DNA of 64,000 bases from Leishmania donovani. Its lineage: Eukaryota; Euglenozoa; Kinetoplastea; Trypanosomatida; Trypanosomatidae. Position 1 is the first letter of the stretch. Every line of letters starts with the position of its first letter. Both the position numbers and the translations under genes were made by a program. The stretch lies in assembly GCF_000227135.1 (NCBI RefSeq), contig NC_018261.1, positions 493,263-557,262 on the forward strand. Direction: 5' to 3'. This document shows, piece after piece, positions 1-10,580 of the stretch. Under the pieces are notes generated by a model. That model saw nothing but the letters and a program-made list of their open reading frames with translations. It was not told where the DNA came from and did not search any database.

Positions 1-233
1 CAGCGAGGGCGAGGGGCTCAGGGGGGGGGAACGGGGCGTGGGTGGGCCTGCCGGCGCCAGGCGTGCGTTGCCCACCACACAGCGCAGGTTACCTTGCACG
101 CGAGGAAGCCGAAAAGCCCCCCAAGCAGACGCGCGTGGGAGGACGCACACACGCGAGAGACGGCAGCGCGAGAGGTGAGGCGGCGAGAAGCAGCGACGAG
201 AGTCCGCGTCTTCCCTCCCTTCTCGCGCAGGCA
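1..233. other. Spacer / amastin 3' flank
   Basis: This stretch lies downstream of the amastin stop codon in the direction of transcription, so it is most likely amastin 3'UTR. Open frames here are short and compositionally biased. I see no RNA gene or recognisable retroposon. Amastin 3'UTRs in Leishmania are known to carry stage-specific control elements, but the window edge cuts this one off. Confidence 0.5.
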
Positions 234-905
234 TCAGCTCCGCCGGCTCCTCCACGACGGTGTCTGTGGGGAGAAGCCGGCGGAGCCGAAGTAGCTTGCC
301 CACCGCCTCCTCCACTTCACTTCCTCCCCGCCTGTTGTATATACCCCCGGATTCGCGGTCGAAACAAGCTTCTGATCGTCGCACCGGATCATCAATAAGA
401 AGATGTTGATGATATCCAGGCACCAGGCCACCAAGAAGAGAACGAAGCCGGCTCCATACCTTGTGCCAATAATCAGCCGCTCGCAGGTTACGCCTTCATC
501 CGTGTAGAACGTGAGCACCATGGCCGCCCAGACAATGCCCAAGGTGAAGATGCCAACGATGTTGAGAACCAGGCACACCCAGCGGAAGATCGAGCAGCAG
601 AACAGCAGAAGGACGCCCAAGACGAACGCCGCGCCGTACAGAAAGATGGAGATGACAGCCAACGCCTGAGCAGCGCGGAAACGGTTGCGGCGGCCCGTGC
701 AATTTGCCCACAACTGGTCCGACGTGAGAAAGTACGAGCTGTTGGAGCAGCCCCATTTTGCGCCCCACAACGTCAAGCAGAAGTGCGAGAATGCAATTTC
801 GGCAATCGTGCCGCGAAACATGTCGATCGGCGTACCCACCAGCACCAACAGGAACGCGATGAGCTGGAGGATGACGTAGAGGACCATGCCGATGCTGCAC
901 GCCAT
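234..905 (-). CDS. Amastin-like surface glycoprotein
   Basis: A 223-residue four-span membrane protein. Hydrophobic segments lie at about residues 7-24, 78-104, 108-132 and 149-173. The amastin signature is present at residues 43-53 (CLTLWGAKWGC), with Gly at the usually polar tenth position. The first extracellular loop carries further Cys residues and an N-x-[ST]-like site. Amastins are kinetoplastid surface proteins, many of them induced in the intracellular amastigote. The start was set at the ATG beginning MACSIG because the open frame extends far upstream only as low-complexity, CA-repeat-derived sequence. The last ~40 residues after the fourth span form a hydrophilic cytoplasmic tail that is slightly long for the family. 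A decayed tuzin lies upstream, matching the known amastin-tuzin linkage. Subfamily (alpha/beta/gamma/delta) is not resolved here. Confidence 0.93.
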   Translation of the reverse strand: MACSIGMVLYVILQLIAFLLVLVGTPIDMFRGTIAEIAFSHFCLTLWGAKWGCSNSSYFLTSDQLWANCTGRRNRFRAAQALAVISIFLYGAAFVLGVLLLFCCSIFRWVCLVLNIVGIFTLGIVWAAMVLTFYTDEGVTCERLIIGTRYGAGFVLFLVAWCLDIINIFLLMIRCDDQKLVSTANPGVYTTGGEEVKWRRRWASYFGSAGFSPQTPSWRSRRS

Positions 906-2043
906 TTTGGCGGATCCGCAACGCCGACAGCTGGCAAGGGCAACGCGGAGGTGGACGGGAGCAAGAGCGACAGGGCGGTCGAGACTGCGCGACAGAGCTG
1001 ACGAGGAGTGAGGCGAGAGCGGAAGTGAGTCGAGGCTTGGCAAGGCTATGTCTGTTGTCTTTGTTGTTGCACGTGCACGCACACGGTGTCGCTCATGTGT
1101 GTGTGTGTGTGTTTGCGTGTTGTGAGAAGCGGAGGGATGTGGGGTGTGGGCAGGAGTGAAAGCGGGAGAGGAGAGAGGGAGAGACAGAGAGAGAAATGCG
1201 GGGGAGAGTGGCGAGGACATGGGCATGTGGCGCTGCGAGGCGCGCACAGCGGGAGCACATGGGCCACTTCTCGGCATGCACGCAAGGCACGCACGTACGG
1301 AGAGGCGGCCGGCGGACGCGAGAAGCGCCGCAGCGGCAGCGAGGGCGAGACGGAAGCACCGCTGAAGGCGTCCAAGCGGAGAGGACGGAGGGCACTGCCT
1401 GCCACCCTCCTGGCAAGCCTTGCCGCCCCCCTCCCACGCTCTTCTCGTCTTGCACCGCCCCCTCCGTGTGGCCGCGGCAGCCAAGCAACCGCGCCGCGCA
1501 CAGCGAGGTCGGCGTACGAGGGAGCGAGAGTGCAAAGAGCCGCAGCTGCAGGGCCTGCCGTCTGCTGCTTCTCGGCGCCGTTCTCCCCCTCCGCGTTGTC
1601 GTGGGTGCGTCTGTGTGAGGCCTTTCGAGCGGCGTGTACAGAGGAGAAGGGAAGGGGACGAGGGGCCGCTGTGTACGCGTGTGCAGGAGAGCAGCAGCAC
1701 CGCCCACTCCGCACCGCCTCCGCCGCCACTAGTCAGTCCCACATCACCCACCCGCACCTCTCCATAAGTCCAGAGAACAAAACACACATCCATGACGGCA
1801 GCGCGAGGGGAGGCAGCAGCACACACACACACACACACACACACTCCGCCTTCCTCTTGGCCCTCACGCGCGGTACCACACCGCTGCCACCGCCTACACC
1901 ACCCGCGCCGCGTCGTCGCCGCTCATTGCAGACAGCAGAGAGAGTGACAGCAGGTATAGGCGGCAGGAGGACGCACAGACGCGGCACCGCAGCGGCTCTG
2001 CGCAAGAAAGAAAGAGACACAAAAACGAAGGGCAGGAGACGCC
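906..2043. other. Spacer with TG and CA microsatellites
   Basis: Intergenic sequence between the amastin start and the tuzin remnant. It holds a (TG)n run near 1096-1112, a purine-rich block near 1150-1215 (polypyrimidine on the coding strand, a plausible trans-splicing signal for amastin) and a (CA)n run at 1819-1844. Long open frames on both strands are repetitive and have no family resemblance, so none is called. Confidence 0.6.
1819..1844. repeat. (CA)n microsatellite
   Basis: Uninterrupted AC dinucleotide run of about 26 bases, read directly. On the transcribed (minus) strand it is (TG)n. Confidence 0.97.
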
Positions 2044-4617
2044 TCAGGCAGCGACGCCGTATGTGCGTGACTGGCCGACGAGGGCGGGGCGGAAAGGCGT
2101 GCTGCGGAACAGCCGCACACCCTTTGCGAGACTGCACCGCACTGCCTCCAACAGCCTCGCATTCGTACACCTTGCCGCCGAGACGCGGCCGTGATGCACG
2201 GCGGCAAGCAGCTCGTCCACATCGCTGCTGCGCGCTCCCATTCCGTCGAAAAAGCGGTTGAGGCTGGCGGCGTCGATGGCATGCTGCGTGTAGGCGGACG
2301 CCTGCTCGTCCGTGCGCCTCACGAGGTCCCCGCCGGCAGTCGCGAGCGCACCCTCGCCCTGGGGCCACCGTGCGGCCTTGGGGAGGTTCTGGATGGCGGG
2401 CCGGAATGCATGGCCTCCCCCCCTCTCTGCTGCCGCCCGTGGGCGCGTGGGCTCGTCGTGAGGACGCAACGCACCGCAAGCATGCCTGCTACACAGCTCA
2501 TGGTGCCCTTGTGCTTGGCCAGGGCGCAGCAAAGCCTCATGCCCCTCACCCGCTCGCAGTGCAGCTTGCCAATCGCCCCGTGCTGGCCGCGCGCCCACTG
2601 CACCCTCTCGCCAATGCCGCCCTGCCCGGGCTCCGACGCAGACACAGACTGCACGAGATCCGCCCTTTCCAGCAGTCAAATCCGCTCCCCCCCCAGCCGC
2701 CGCTAGATAGGATGAGCGCGATGACCTCCACGTCGCGCGGGTCGCGCGCGCAGCAGTTCCCGCTGCGACATGGAGCGGCGCCGGTAGTTGCTCGTCCGCT
2801 GCGCGAGGCACGTCAACGAGCCAGTGCCTGGATGGGGTAGCACCTGCAGCTGCTCGCTGTCGGTGCGGAGCGTGAGGCTGCCGAGTAACGAAAGCAGCTT
2901 CTCGCCCCCTCCCCCTTTGTCCCCGCACGGCCTCCTGTGGCCGCTGAGCCACGCCCGCAGTCCCGCCGCCACGCACGACGCACAAGCGATGCGGATGGAA
3001 GGGACTGGCCCTGCTCGTCTTGGCCACCGCCCACAAGTACACCACCATCTCCTCGGGCGCAAGGTGCAGGACACTCCGGGGCACCAACCACAGTATCTCG
3101 CACTAGGGGCTGTGCCCGGCAGTATCAGTTCGCGGTGCCGCTGGCCCAGCCTCCGCAGAGCACTGATGATGTTCACACCATACGTGTGGCTTGTCTGACA
3201 CCAGATGTTCATGCTGTCGGTGAACAGCTGTGCCGTGTGCAAGTCCATCGCAAGGTCCTTCGTGTCTGCGAATAGCCGGCGCCATACGCAGAGGCTGCCC
3301 AGCTGCGCTCATGTTGTCTCACTCCGAAAATTCTGCTCAAATCGCCCCGCGCTCTCTTCGAGCTGCGCGGCGCTTACATTCCGGCGCAGCGGCGTACACT
3401 GTAGTGCCCGCCGTGAGAGGGGGCGTGCAAGGTTGCGCTCACTTCATTTGGCTGCTTGGTCCTTCTGTCCGCTTCCGCCGCGCCCCTCACCCACAAACCT
3501 CGCTGGGGGTGTGCCGTGATAGGGGCACCCCGGTACGCTGCTGCTCTGCGAGTGCGTGCTCTTTTCCTACCGTGCCCCCCCCCCAACGTCTCATGCACCT
3601 GCTCGCGGTTAAACACACCAGGATCACGGGGCCTATCGTCCGCTCGTCCCGGGAGCTTGCGCTGCAGAGGGTGAGCACGCGCGAGAGCCGCGTCTGAGTG
3701 AGGAGGCAGTCGAAGGCCCTCTTCAAGGCCAGTGCAATGTCCCGGCTCTTTTGTGGCGTCATGCCGAGCCCGTTGAATGCGACGCCGCAGATCGCCGAGA
3801 AGACGGCGATAACGACGGTCTGCATCATGCCACAGCCTGGACAACACGGGTTGGTTCTGACGATTTGGGCAAGGTGAGCGTTCAGCAGAGGCCCACGCCA
3901 CGTCGCGCTGCAGCAAATGGCGCCTGGGGGCGGCAGTCCCTCCCTGCCCGGCCCAAAGTGGGCTCTCCGGGCCAGGGATCGCTGGGCGGCGCTGGGATCC
4001 CCACGGCACCGGGGCACACGGCGTCGATGGACCGGGGCTGGGGGCCGTTCGCAGCCGAAGGCGCCGCGGTTGCTTGCGCCGCGGCCTGCGTTGCATCCGT
4101 CCGCTCGGCCGTCGATGCCGCTACCAGAATGAGCCACCACACGCTGTGTCTGCCCTTCAGCGACGCCTTGCGTGCATGCCACGGGTCGAGCACGGAAGGG
4201 GGGAGACGGAAGAGCGGCCGCGGATCCTCCTCCGTGGGCGTGTCGGTCCGCGATGGGGCCCCTCAGAGACGGCAACATCTATGTCCTCCCAGACCCGCCG
4301 CCGCTCGCCCCGTGTCAGCATCCGCTTCGTCTCCCGGCAGCGGGCGCGCGCGGCTGTCCATGAATCGGCTGACAGCTGCCTCGAGGCGACGGATGCACTC
4401 CTTCGACACCTGCACCCCCTCCCTCAGCAGCATGAGTGATCGAGCCATCCGCAGTCGGAATCCCCACGTGCGCAGGACGCCCGCCTTTCCCCGGTCTTCG
4501 GAGCTCATAGGATGCACACCGGTAGCCGGCGTAAACCGTCTGGAACCCCGCAAACGCTTGGCCGCGCGAGGCTAGGCCATGCATGAGAATGCCCATGCAC
4601 AGCTTTCTTTCCGGCAC
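2044..4617 (-). pseudogene. Decayed tuzin
   Basis: Remnant of a tuzin, the kinetoplastid protein typically encoded next to amastin. Three frames carry consecutive pieces in the right order. The N-terminal part is at about 4617-4263 (pieces including GFQTVYAGYRCASYEL and, in another frame, RMARSLMLLREGVQVSKECI). A hydrophobic segment follows near 3840-3760. A damaged P-loop-like stretch is near 3010-2930. The best conserved part is C-terminal at about 2325-2110, with YTQHAIDAASLNRFF followed by DVDELLAAVHHGRVSAA, which resembles the tuzin C-terminal block. No single frame spans the gene, stops and frameshifts are frequent, and there is no clear initiator ATG. The extent (~2.6 kb) is about that of an intact tuzin (roughly 650-700 codons) plus insertions. 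Family assignment is from memory of tuzin sequences; position beside an amastin supports it. Confidence 0.72.
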
Positions 4618-6203
4618 CAGTCCATCGAAAACTCAGCGCACGCGCACCCACCCCCTGCCCACCTCTGCACCGTCAAGACCACAGCCGCACACGAAATACA
4701 ACTCTCCGGCACACCTCCAATCGCGTGAGAGAGGTATGCAGCAGAGTCGGACCAATGGGGTCTACTATGAGGCATTTCGGTGCATTCAGATCCTTCCGCA
4801 GAGACTGGCGCACTCACCTGCTGGCTTAGGGCGGAGAGCAAGGGGCAAGCAGTAGAAGGAGGAGTGAGAGCGCTTGAGTTGCCCGCTAGCATTCGCTGTT
4901 CGAGGCGCAAGCACTCACCACAGTACAACGTGGAAAAATGAAGAAAAAGAAGTAAGAGGCGGCGCACGAAAATGCAAAGGAAGAAGCAGAAGAGTGCTGT
5001 AGGACATGATGTCTGCGCTTCGGCGCCTGCACACGCAGGAGATACACATATATATGTATTGATGGTGGTGGTGAGTGCGGTGTGCATGGGGTGGTGGTTA
5101 CTGTACTTGTTTGATGTGTCCTCTACCGCGCGTGTGTATATTCGCGTGTGCCAAGATGTATCATGTGCAGTTAGCAGCGGCGCACAGCCACACAGTTGCT
5201 GCGGTGATCAGACAAGGCAGTGTTTCCGCTTAAGTGCGAAGGGAAAGAGAAAATGAAGTGGAGCTTGAGAGAGAGAGAGACAGCGTTCTCTGTTCTTTGT
5301 GCTACAGAGCAACCCTCGCACGAAGAGTGTGGGTGGGCTAGTGAGTTGAGCTGTAACGAGGAGGAGGGCGTGCCTGTGTGAGTCACAACGGTCGTGGCAC
5401 CGTGAGCTGCGTTCTTGCACGGCCATGGAAAGTTCGGCGAAGGCATCAACATTGTCGCAACACCAGCGAACGCAACCCACCTAGTCGCCTTCGTGCGTAT
5501 ACATGTTTTTCCCCCTTTCTTCAGCATCTTCTTCAGCGCGTTTAGTTCCGGTTAAGATCAGCATGGATCGCCAGCGGATCAACAGATAGGGTCATCCACT
5601 GCCTGATGTGCACAGGAGGCGAAGGGCACCACAAAAGAAAAAGGGAGGAGGGAGGCGAGTTCATCGGCACCACGGCGATGAGAGAAAGAGGAGGAGAGAC
5701 GCGGCAGATGCGAAATAGGAGTAAAACCGAGCGAGCTGCCAAGTTTTCTCTCTCGACACGTCTTTGTGCGCGCACGGGTGCGATGAGTGTACAGTAAAAG
5801 ATAGACGGACAGGGAGGGGAGAGTCGGCCGGCGTACCAACGTCGCCTTCATGAAGCGAGAAGAAAAGATGGCAGATCACAGGGAAGCATGTGACGAAGAC
5901 AAAACGTAAGGATCAGAGCGAGAGAGAGGTATCCAGACCCACATAAGTTGGCAGGCAGCCATCGAAACTGCTCAGTCAAACAGGGAGAGGAGCAACTAGA
6001 AGAGCTGGTGCGCGTGATTTGTTGCGCTGTGGTGGGAGGGAGCGTGATTAGACACGCCATGTGCGTCCCGGCGCGCCCCCTCCCCCCTACCCCCTGCGAC
6101 ACTGCTGTTACTCCATGCTGCACCTTCCCTCCTCTTCACTGCCATGAGAGCTGTCACTTCCCTTCCCTTCTCACTAAGCGCGACACAGATCTACACGAGT
6201 GTC
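4618..6203. other. Spacer, no gene seen
   Basis: About 1.6 kb between the tuzin remnant and the acyltransferase stop codon, probably acyltransferase 3'UTR plus intergenic sequence. It holds a GA-rich run near 5262-5283 and purine-rich blocks near 5630-5720 and 5910-5935. Open frames are short and biased, and I recognise no family in either strand. Confidence 0.55.
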
Positions 6204-9200
6204 TCACATCTTGGACGGCTGTGTTAGCTCACGGTACACTGCCAGCACACGCTCTTGAATGGCTGCCTTGTCGATCGTCACCCCTTCCGCTGCAGAGGGG
6301 TGCCACCACAGAGCCTTTATCTGTGTCGACAGCACCTTGAGGCGAGCCAGCGCTGCCTCTTGCCCTAATAACCCGACCGTGTACGCGACGACTCTTCTGC
6401 TTACCTTCGACTGGCCAGGCGCCGTTGTAACGGGCACGCGCTTTATCTGTAAGAGCGAGAGCGCGATGAGGCTCTCGTAGTAGTGTTGCAGCGTCTCCTT
6501 GTTGGCCGCCACTACATAGCGCAGCTTGTGCTCCGCATACAGGATGCCACACGCTCGCTGCGTCGCCGTGACCACTTCGGCAGCCCCGAGTGGCTTACCA
6601 GGGTACGTCGCCAGCAGTGCCGACGCAGCCACCAGCACCGTGTAGAGCGCCTCCACGTGAGGGCAGATGAGTTGAAGGAGGAAGTAGTAGTACTGCGTAA
6701 CGGGCAGGTGCACAACAGTACCGCCGTGCGTGTCGGCGCCAGAAAGCTGGGAGGACACGGTGTGCTCCTCTACGCACTGCTGAAGCTGGCTTATAGTGCA
6801 CTCCAGCCACGACGCGAAGCTCATCGGTGCTGCTTCGGCGTAGTTGGGGAACTCAGCGGACAGCAGCCGCTGCAAAAGCTGCGTCTGGCTGCTCAGCACG
6901 TCCGCTTTCACGGAGCGGACCCCGCACAGCATCGCCCCGTCGGCGCCTGATGGCGGACTGTGCGGCGTTGTGGCAGAGCCGAACGCCTGCGCGACGACGG
7001 CGACGAGGGCCTCGTCCATACAAACGTGGATGAGCTGGTTGGTGCTGATGTTGACTGCGATCCTGGTGACCACGCTGTCGGGGTGGTATGTCACGCCTGA
7101 CATCTCGTCCGTGATGTGGATGTAGCGGTAGAGGTTGGTCAGCGCCTGCGTCACGACCCCAGCAGGGCTCAACTCGGAGGCCTCCACCGAAAGCTGAGCA
7201 CCGCGCTCGCGCAAGCGCCTACGCAGCCACTTGACCCCCTGGTGAACCTTTTCTAACGGTATGGCGGCTGCCGCGGTGGTGTCAATGCCCTCCTTCAACG
7301 TTGTCGTTGCTGTGCAGTAGTAAGGGCCAAGACACTCGACTACAGCAGCCACCATCGACGCCGGGGTGATGACCGTGTTACGCTGTAGTTTGTACACCAG
7401 GTGCCACGCGACGGTGGCGAGAAGAGGGATCGGGGTGATGGAGCTGCCTTTGGCAATGGAAGGCGTGGTATCGATTGTCTTGCACACCGACGCGGTTGCG
7501 GCGGCTGGCGCAGCCAGATCTCGGAGTTGCTCGCCCTTAGGCTGGAGCGGCAGCGGGCACTGCTGCGGGTGCTCCTTGAGGGAGCGCAGCGACACGGGCT
7601 CGCCAATGTGGATGTTGATGTTGCCGTGCATGCGCTCGAGTAGACTTCGGGCTTTGAGCATGTTCGTCGGGTTCTCCTTCGGCTTCGGAACGCCCAAGAG
7701 CTCCTTGGCATGTGTGGTGGCCTCGAGCACCTCGTCGTAGGAGAGGCTGACCGGCATAATGAGCACGTCGTCAAGCTCCTGCTGACCCGGCTCGTAGAAG
7801 GTGTCGCAGACAAACTTGAGAAGGCCCAGCTTAGGCGCCATCGTCTTGCCAGTGCGACTCCGTGTTCCCTCAATGAAGAACTCGAGAGGGCGGCGCGCAC
7901 GCACCAGGTGCCGCACATACTCCTTCAACAGCGCAGCGTACAGTGGGTCGTCGCGGAAGGAGCGGCGCATAAAGAGGGCGCCGCTGCCCCGCATCAGGGT
8001 TGCGAGGACGCCCATGCTAAGAAAGTTTTCTCCAGCCACGATGTGCGGCAGCGGCAACCGCATGAGCGCCAGCACCTCGGAGAGAATGAGGAAGTCAATG
8101 TATGAGCGGTGCAGCGGGACGAAGACGACGGCTACGCGCGGCATGGCGAAGTAACGGTGGAGGCGCTCATAGGCGCCGTTGTTGACGTCGACGCGGCCGT
8201 AGATACTGCGAAAGATTGCGCGAATCATGAGACCCAGCGCGCGACAGTGAACGTGATTCAGTGCATCGCCGCACTGCAGCAGAAGACTCTTTGCCCGGGC
8301 CTCCACGTCTTTTTTCGATGCGCCGTCTTTGGCAGCCAGAGCGGTCATGAGCCGCTGGATGTTCGGCTGCGCGATGATTGAGGTGAGCACCTGCGGCGTC
8401 ATGCCAGGTGTCATGTCACTGCGCCAGCCGTTCGCCGTCATACCGGCGCGATGAAGAAACACGAAGCAATCGAAGTACTTGTGCAGAAGAGACGGAAACG
8501 GCGGGATGCGCTCGGCACCGCGGTACACAAAGTCGTTGGTGAAGTAGCGCCGCGGCTCTGGAAAGGCGAAAGGGGCTTCTGCGGCAGAAGCAGCTGCCTC
8601 CGGCTTGGTGGGCGACGACACCGCTGCACTCGCAGGCGCCGGCTCGGCTGGGGCGCTGACGACAGGAGGATCGCGTACTATGCTGACGACGCTCGCGCTG
8701 TCGGCCACCGGCGGAGCGTGGGAGCGACTCCCTACGTGCTGCAAGCCGGATGAAGACCGCAGAACACACCGTGCCAGGTGCTCAAGCACTGCCCGTGCAA
8801 TCACCGACACATATGCCTCCCAGTCGACCTCGACGAGCGCCACACACTGGTGATAGGGCATGAGTGTGTGGTGCGATGTCAAGCGACGCAGTAGCGAGTG
8901 ATACAACGCCACGTTGAAGTCATCGAGGCGGTATGGCGGAACGGAGAAGGACGAGGACGCTGTACGCCTGCGCGATGCGGCGAAGGCAGCAGATGTCTTG
9001 TCTCGCACCGCTGCCACGCGTGCAGTACGCTCGATGTAGCTGACAACGCTGTCCATTTGTGTCACGTAAGCCTTTAGCGCCTGCGCCGCCTCGGCATTAC
9101 CGACCTTCTCTTCCATGATGCGCTGCCGCTGCTGATACGCGCGCCATCCTTCCAGCGCGTAGGCAGCCGCGCGCGGCTCCGGCCCGAAGTTGACCAAATC

Positions 9201-10499
9201 CGCCACGCTAAACGGGAACTGCAGAATTGGCGCCGGCGTCAGCACGCCAGCCACGGGAAACGCCGCCGAAATCTGGTCGGCAAATCGACCGTAATAACTC
9301 ATGAGATACTCGCCCATCATGCCCCACACCAGTGACGCCTCGCCAGGCTTGCGTGATTCGGCAACTGCGAAGGACCCCATACGGTGTCGCGTGACACACT
9401 GCGCCGGCGGCGCTGGCATTGCCGTCGCCGCCTCGGCAGCAGCGGCGGCGTGCGAGGACGCAGGCGAAGAGCCACAGTACTGCATCTCCGCGGCACACTC
9501 CACACACTCTGGCAACTCGCCGTGGCACAGCCATATGTATCCTAAGAAGGCGGCATTCAGAGCGACGTCGACGGGCGTAATAGTGGCTGGCTCACTTCGG
9601 CTGACAGGGAAGTGCCGGAGCACGCCGAGGGCGTTGGCGGCGCACAACACGGGAAGCGTGCCGCCGTGTGAAATACCCGACGCGGCTTGAACGGCGACCT
9701 CCGTCGCACCGAACTCCAGCGCCGGCGGGTCCATAGCGTATGAGTAGGTGAGGAGCACCACCCAGTCTACCGCCGTGGCGACCTCCTTCGCGATGCTCGA
9801 CAGCATTGCACACGCAGCCGTGCGATAGACGTCGTCGGCGAGAATGATAAGACTGCCGCGCACCCGCGTCTGTTGAGAAGCGGTTTCGGAGGCTTGCGAA
9901 GCGCCGGCAGCACTCCAAAGACGACGCAGAAGGATATCGTACGCCTTGAGCCCGCTTTCCGTGTCTGGGCTCAGCGACTGCGCACTCAGCACCAGCACAA
10001 ACAGAGAATCCGCAACACGAGGTACACCACAGCTCCCGCCAGACCCAGAAGAGACGTCTGTTGAGGATGCCGTGAAGCTCGTCTCGCCAAGTGCGCCGCT
10101 GCCGAGTAGATGAATTCGATGCAGCATCGGCCCGATCTCCTCCGCCTTGGGTGACACCCCACCATAGTAGAACTGCGTCATGTGTGTCACAGAAATGTCG
10201 CGGCGTGTGGCGCGGCTTGCACGCAGTTTTGCCTCCACTCGCTGCACGGTGCTCATGAAGTCTCTCGTGGTGGCAGCGGTTTCGGCGGAGCTGCGCGCTG
10301 TGTGGAGGCTATCGTTGCCGGAGGATGGGCTGCTGCTCTTCACTGTGATGCCGTCGACCAGCACGCGGCAGTTCAGCGGCACGAGCGGGGATGTGGCGAT
10401 CGCGCAAGCACATGCCGCAGTGAGGCCATCGATGGGAGCGACCAACACGACCTGCTTGCACTCCTCTGGAAGCGCTAGACGAGGTGGTGGGAAGCTCAT
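6204..10499 (-). CDS. DAT: Dihydroxyacetonephosphate acyltransferase (LmDAT-type)
   Basis: A 1431-residue acyltransferase of the GPAT/DHAPAT family. It should acylate dihydroxyacetone phosphate (and possibly glycerol-3-phosphate), the first step of ether-lipid synthesis, in the glycosome. The catalytic block I HRSYID (H-x4-D) is at residues 797-802, block II-like GALFMRRSFRDDP follows, block III FIEGTRSR has its Glu at residue 877, and block IV-like IMPVSLSYDE comes after. The protein ends in SKM, a peroxisome-type PTS1 tripeptide fitting glycosomal import. The long N-terminal ~700 residues and the C-terminal ~400 residues are far beyond the ~600-800 residues of animal DHAPAT but match what I recall of the L. 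major enzyme (about 1430 residues). The ATG at 10499 is the first in frame. A T10 tract followed by an AG lies just upstream. Confidence 0.93.
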   Translation of the reverse strand: MSFPPPRLALPEECKQVVLVAPIDGLTAACACAIATSPLVPLNCRVLVDGITVKSSSPSSGNDSLHTARSSAETAATTRDFMSTVQRVEAKLRASRATRRDISVTHMTQFYYGGVSPKAEEIGPMLHRIHLLGSGALGETSFTASSTDVSSGSGGSCGVPRVADSLFVLVLSAQSLSPDTESGLKAYDILLRRLWSAAGASQASETASQQTRVRGSLIILADDVYRTAACAMLSSIAKEVATAVDWVVLLTYSYAMDPPALEFGATEVAVQAASGISHGGTLPVLCAANALGVLRHFPVSRSEPATITPVDVALNAAFLGYIWLCHGELPECVECAAEMQYCGSSPASSHAAAAAEAATAMPAPPAQCVTRHRMGSFAVAESRKPGEASLVWGMMGEYLMSYYGRFADQISAAFPVAGVLTPAPILQFPFSVADLVNFGPEPRAAAYALEGWRAYQQRQRIMEEKVGNAEAAQALKAYVTQMDSVVSYIERTARVAAVRDKTSAAFAASRRRTASSSFSVPPYRLDDFNVALYHSLLRRLTSHHTLMPYHQCVALVEVDWEAYVSVIARAVLEHLARCVLRSSSGLQHVGSRSHAPPVADSASVVSIVRDPPVVSAPAEPAPASAAVSSPTKPEAAASAAEAPFAFPEPRRYFTNDFVYRGAERIPPFPSLLHKYFDCFVFLHRAGMTANGWRSDMTPGMTPQVLTSIIAQPNIQRLMTALAAKDGASKKDVEARAKSLLLQCGDALNHVHCRALGLMIRAIFRSIYGRVDVNNGAYERLHRYFAMPRVAVVFVPLHRSYIDFLILSEVLALMRLPLPHIVAGENFLSMGVLATLMRGSGALFMRRSFRDDPLYAALLKEYVRHLVRARRPLEFFIEGTRSRTGKTMAPKLGLLKFVCDTFYEPGQQELDDVLIMPVSLSYDEVLEATTHAKELLGVPKPKENPTNMLKARSLLERMHGNINIHIGEPVSLRSLKEHPQQCPLPLQPKGEQLRDLAAPAAATASVCKTIDTTPSIAKGSSITPIPLLATVAWHLVYKLQRNTVITPASMVAAVVECLGPYYCTATTTLKEGIDTTAAAAIPLEKVHQGVKWLRRRLRERGAQLSVEASELSPAGVVTQALTNLYRYIHITDEMSGVTYHPDSVVTRIAVNISTNQLIHVCMDEALVAVVAQAFGSATTPHSPPSGADGAMLCGVRSVKADVLSSQTQLLQRLLSAEFPNYAEAAPMSFASWLECTISQLQQCVEEHTVSSQLSGADTHGGTVVHLPVTQYYYFLLQLICPHVEALYTVLVAASALLATYPGKPLGAAEVVTATQRACGILYAEHKLRYVVAANKETLQHYYESLIALSLLQIKRVPVTTAPGQSKVSRRVVAYTVGLLGQEAALARLKVLSTQIKALWWHPSAAEGVTIDKAAIQERVLAVYRELTQPSKM

Positions 10500-10523
10500 T
10501 TCCTTCGAAGTCTGTGCCGCGCG

Positions 10524-10580
10524 CTAACCACAGTGAAAGAATCGCACGCGCACAAAATGCCAAGCACCAAAAAAAAAATT
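10524..10580 (-). promoter_or_regulatory. Candidate trans-splice acceptor for DAT
   Basis: On the coding strand a ten-base T run (plus-strand A run at 10569-10578) is followed, about 45 bases on, by the dinucleotide AG at 10525-10524, only ~25 bases before the DAT start codon. Polypyrimidine tract plus downstream AG is the kinetoplastid spliced-leader acceptor arrangement. Other purine runs on the plus strand farther upstream could serve instead. Confidence 0.35.

Noticed and set aside
906..1844. Upstream extension of the amastin frame to 536 codons
   Set aside because: The extra N-terminus is CA-repeat-derived Cys/Val and Ser/Arg-rich sequence; amastins are ~180-220 residues and the family homology starts at the ATG at 905.
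1086..2261. Plus-strand 391-codon open frame
   Set aside because: Composition is repeat-driven (Cys-Val and Thr-His strings), it opposes the whole gene cluster and overlaps the tuzin remnant.
2044..4617. ABC transporter (P-glycoprotein) remnant
   Set aside because: Some pieces loosely resembled P-glycoprotein loops, but the conserved C-terminal block and the amastin neighbour fit tuzin much better.
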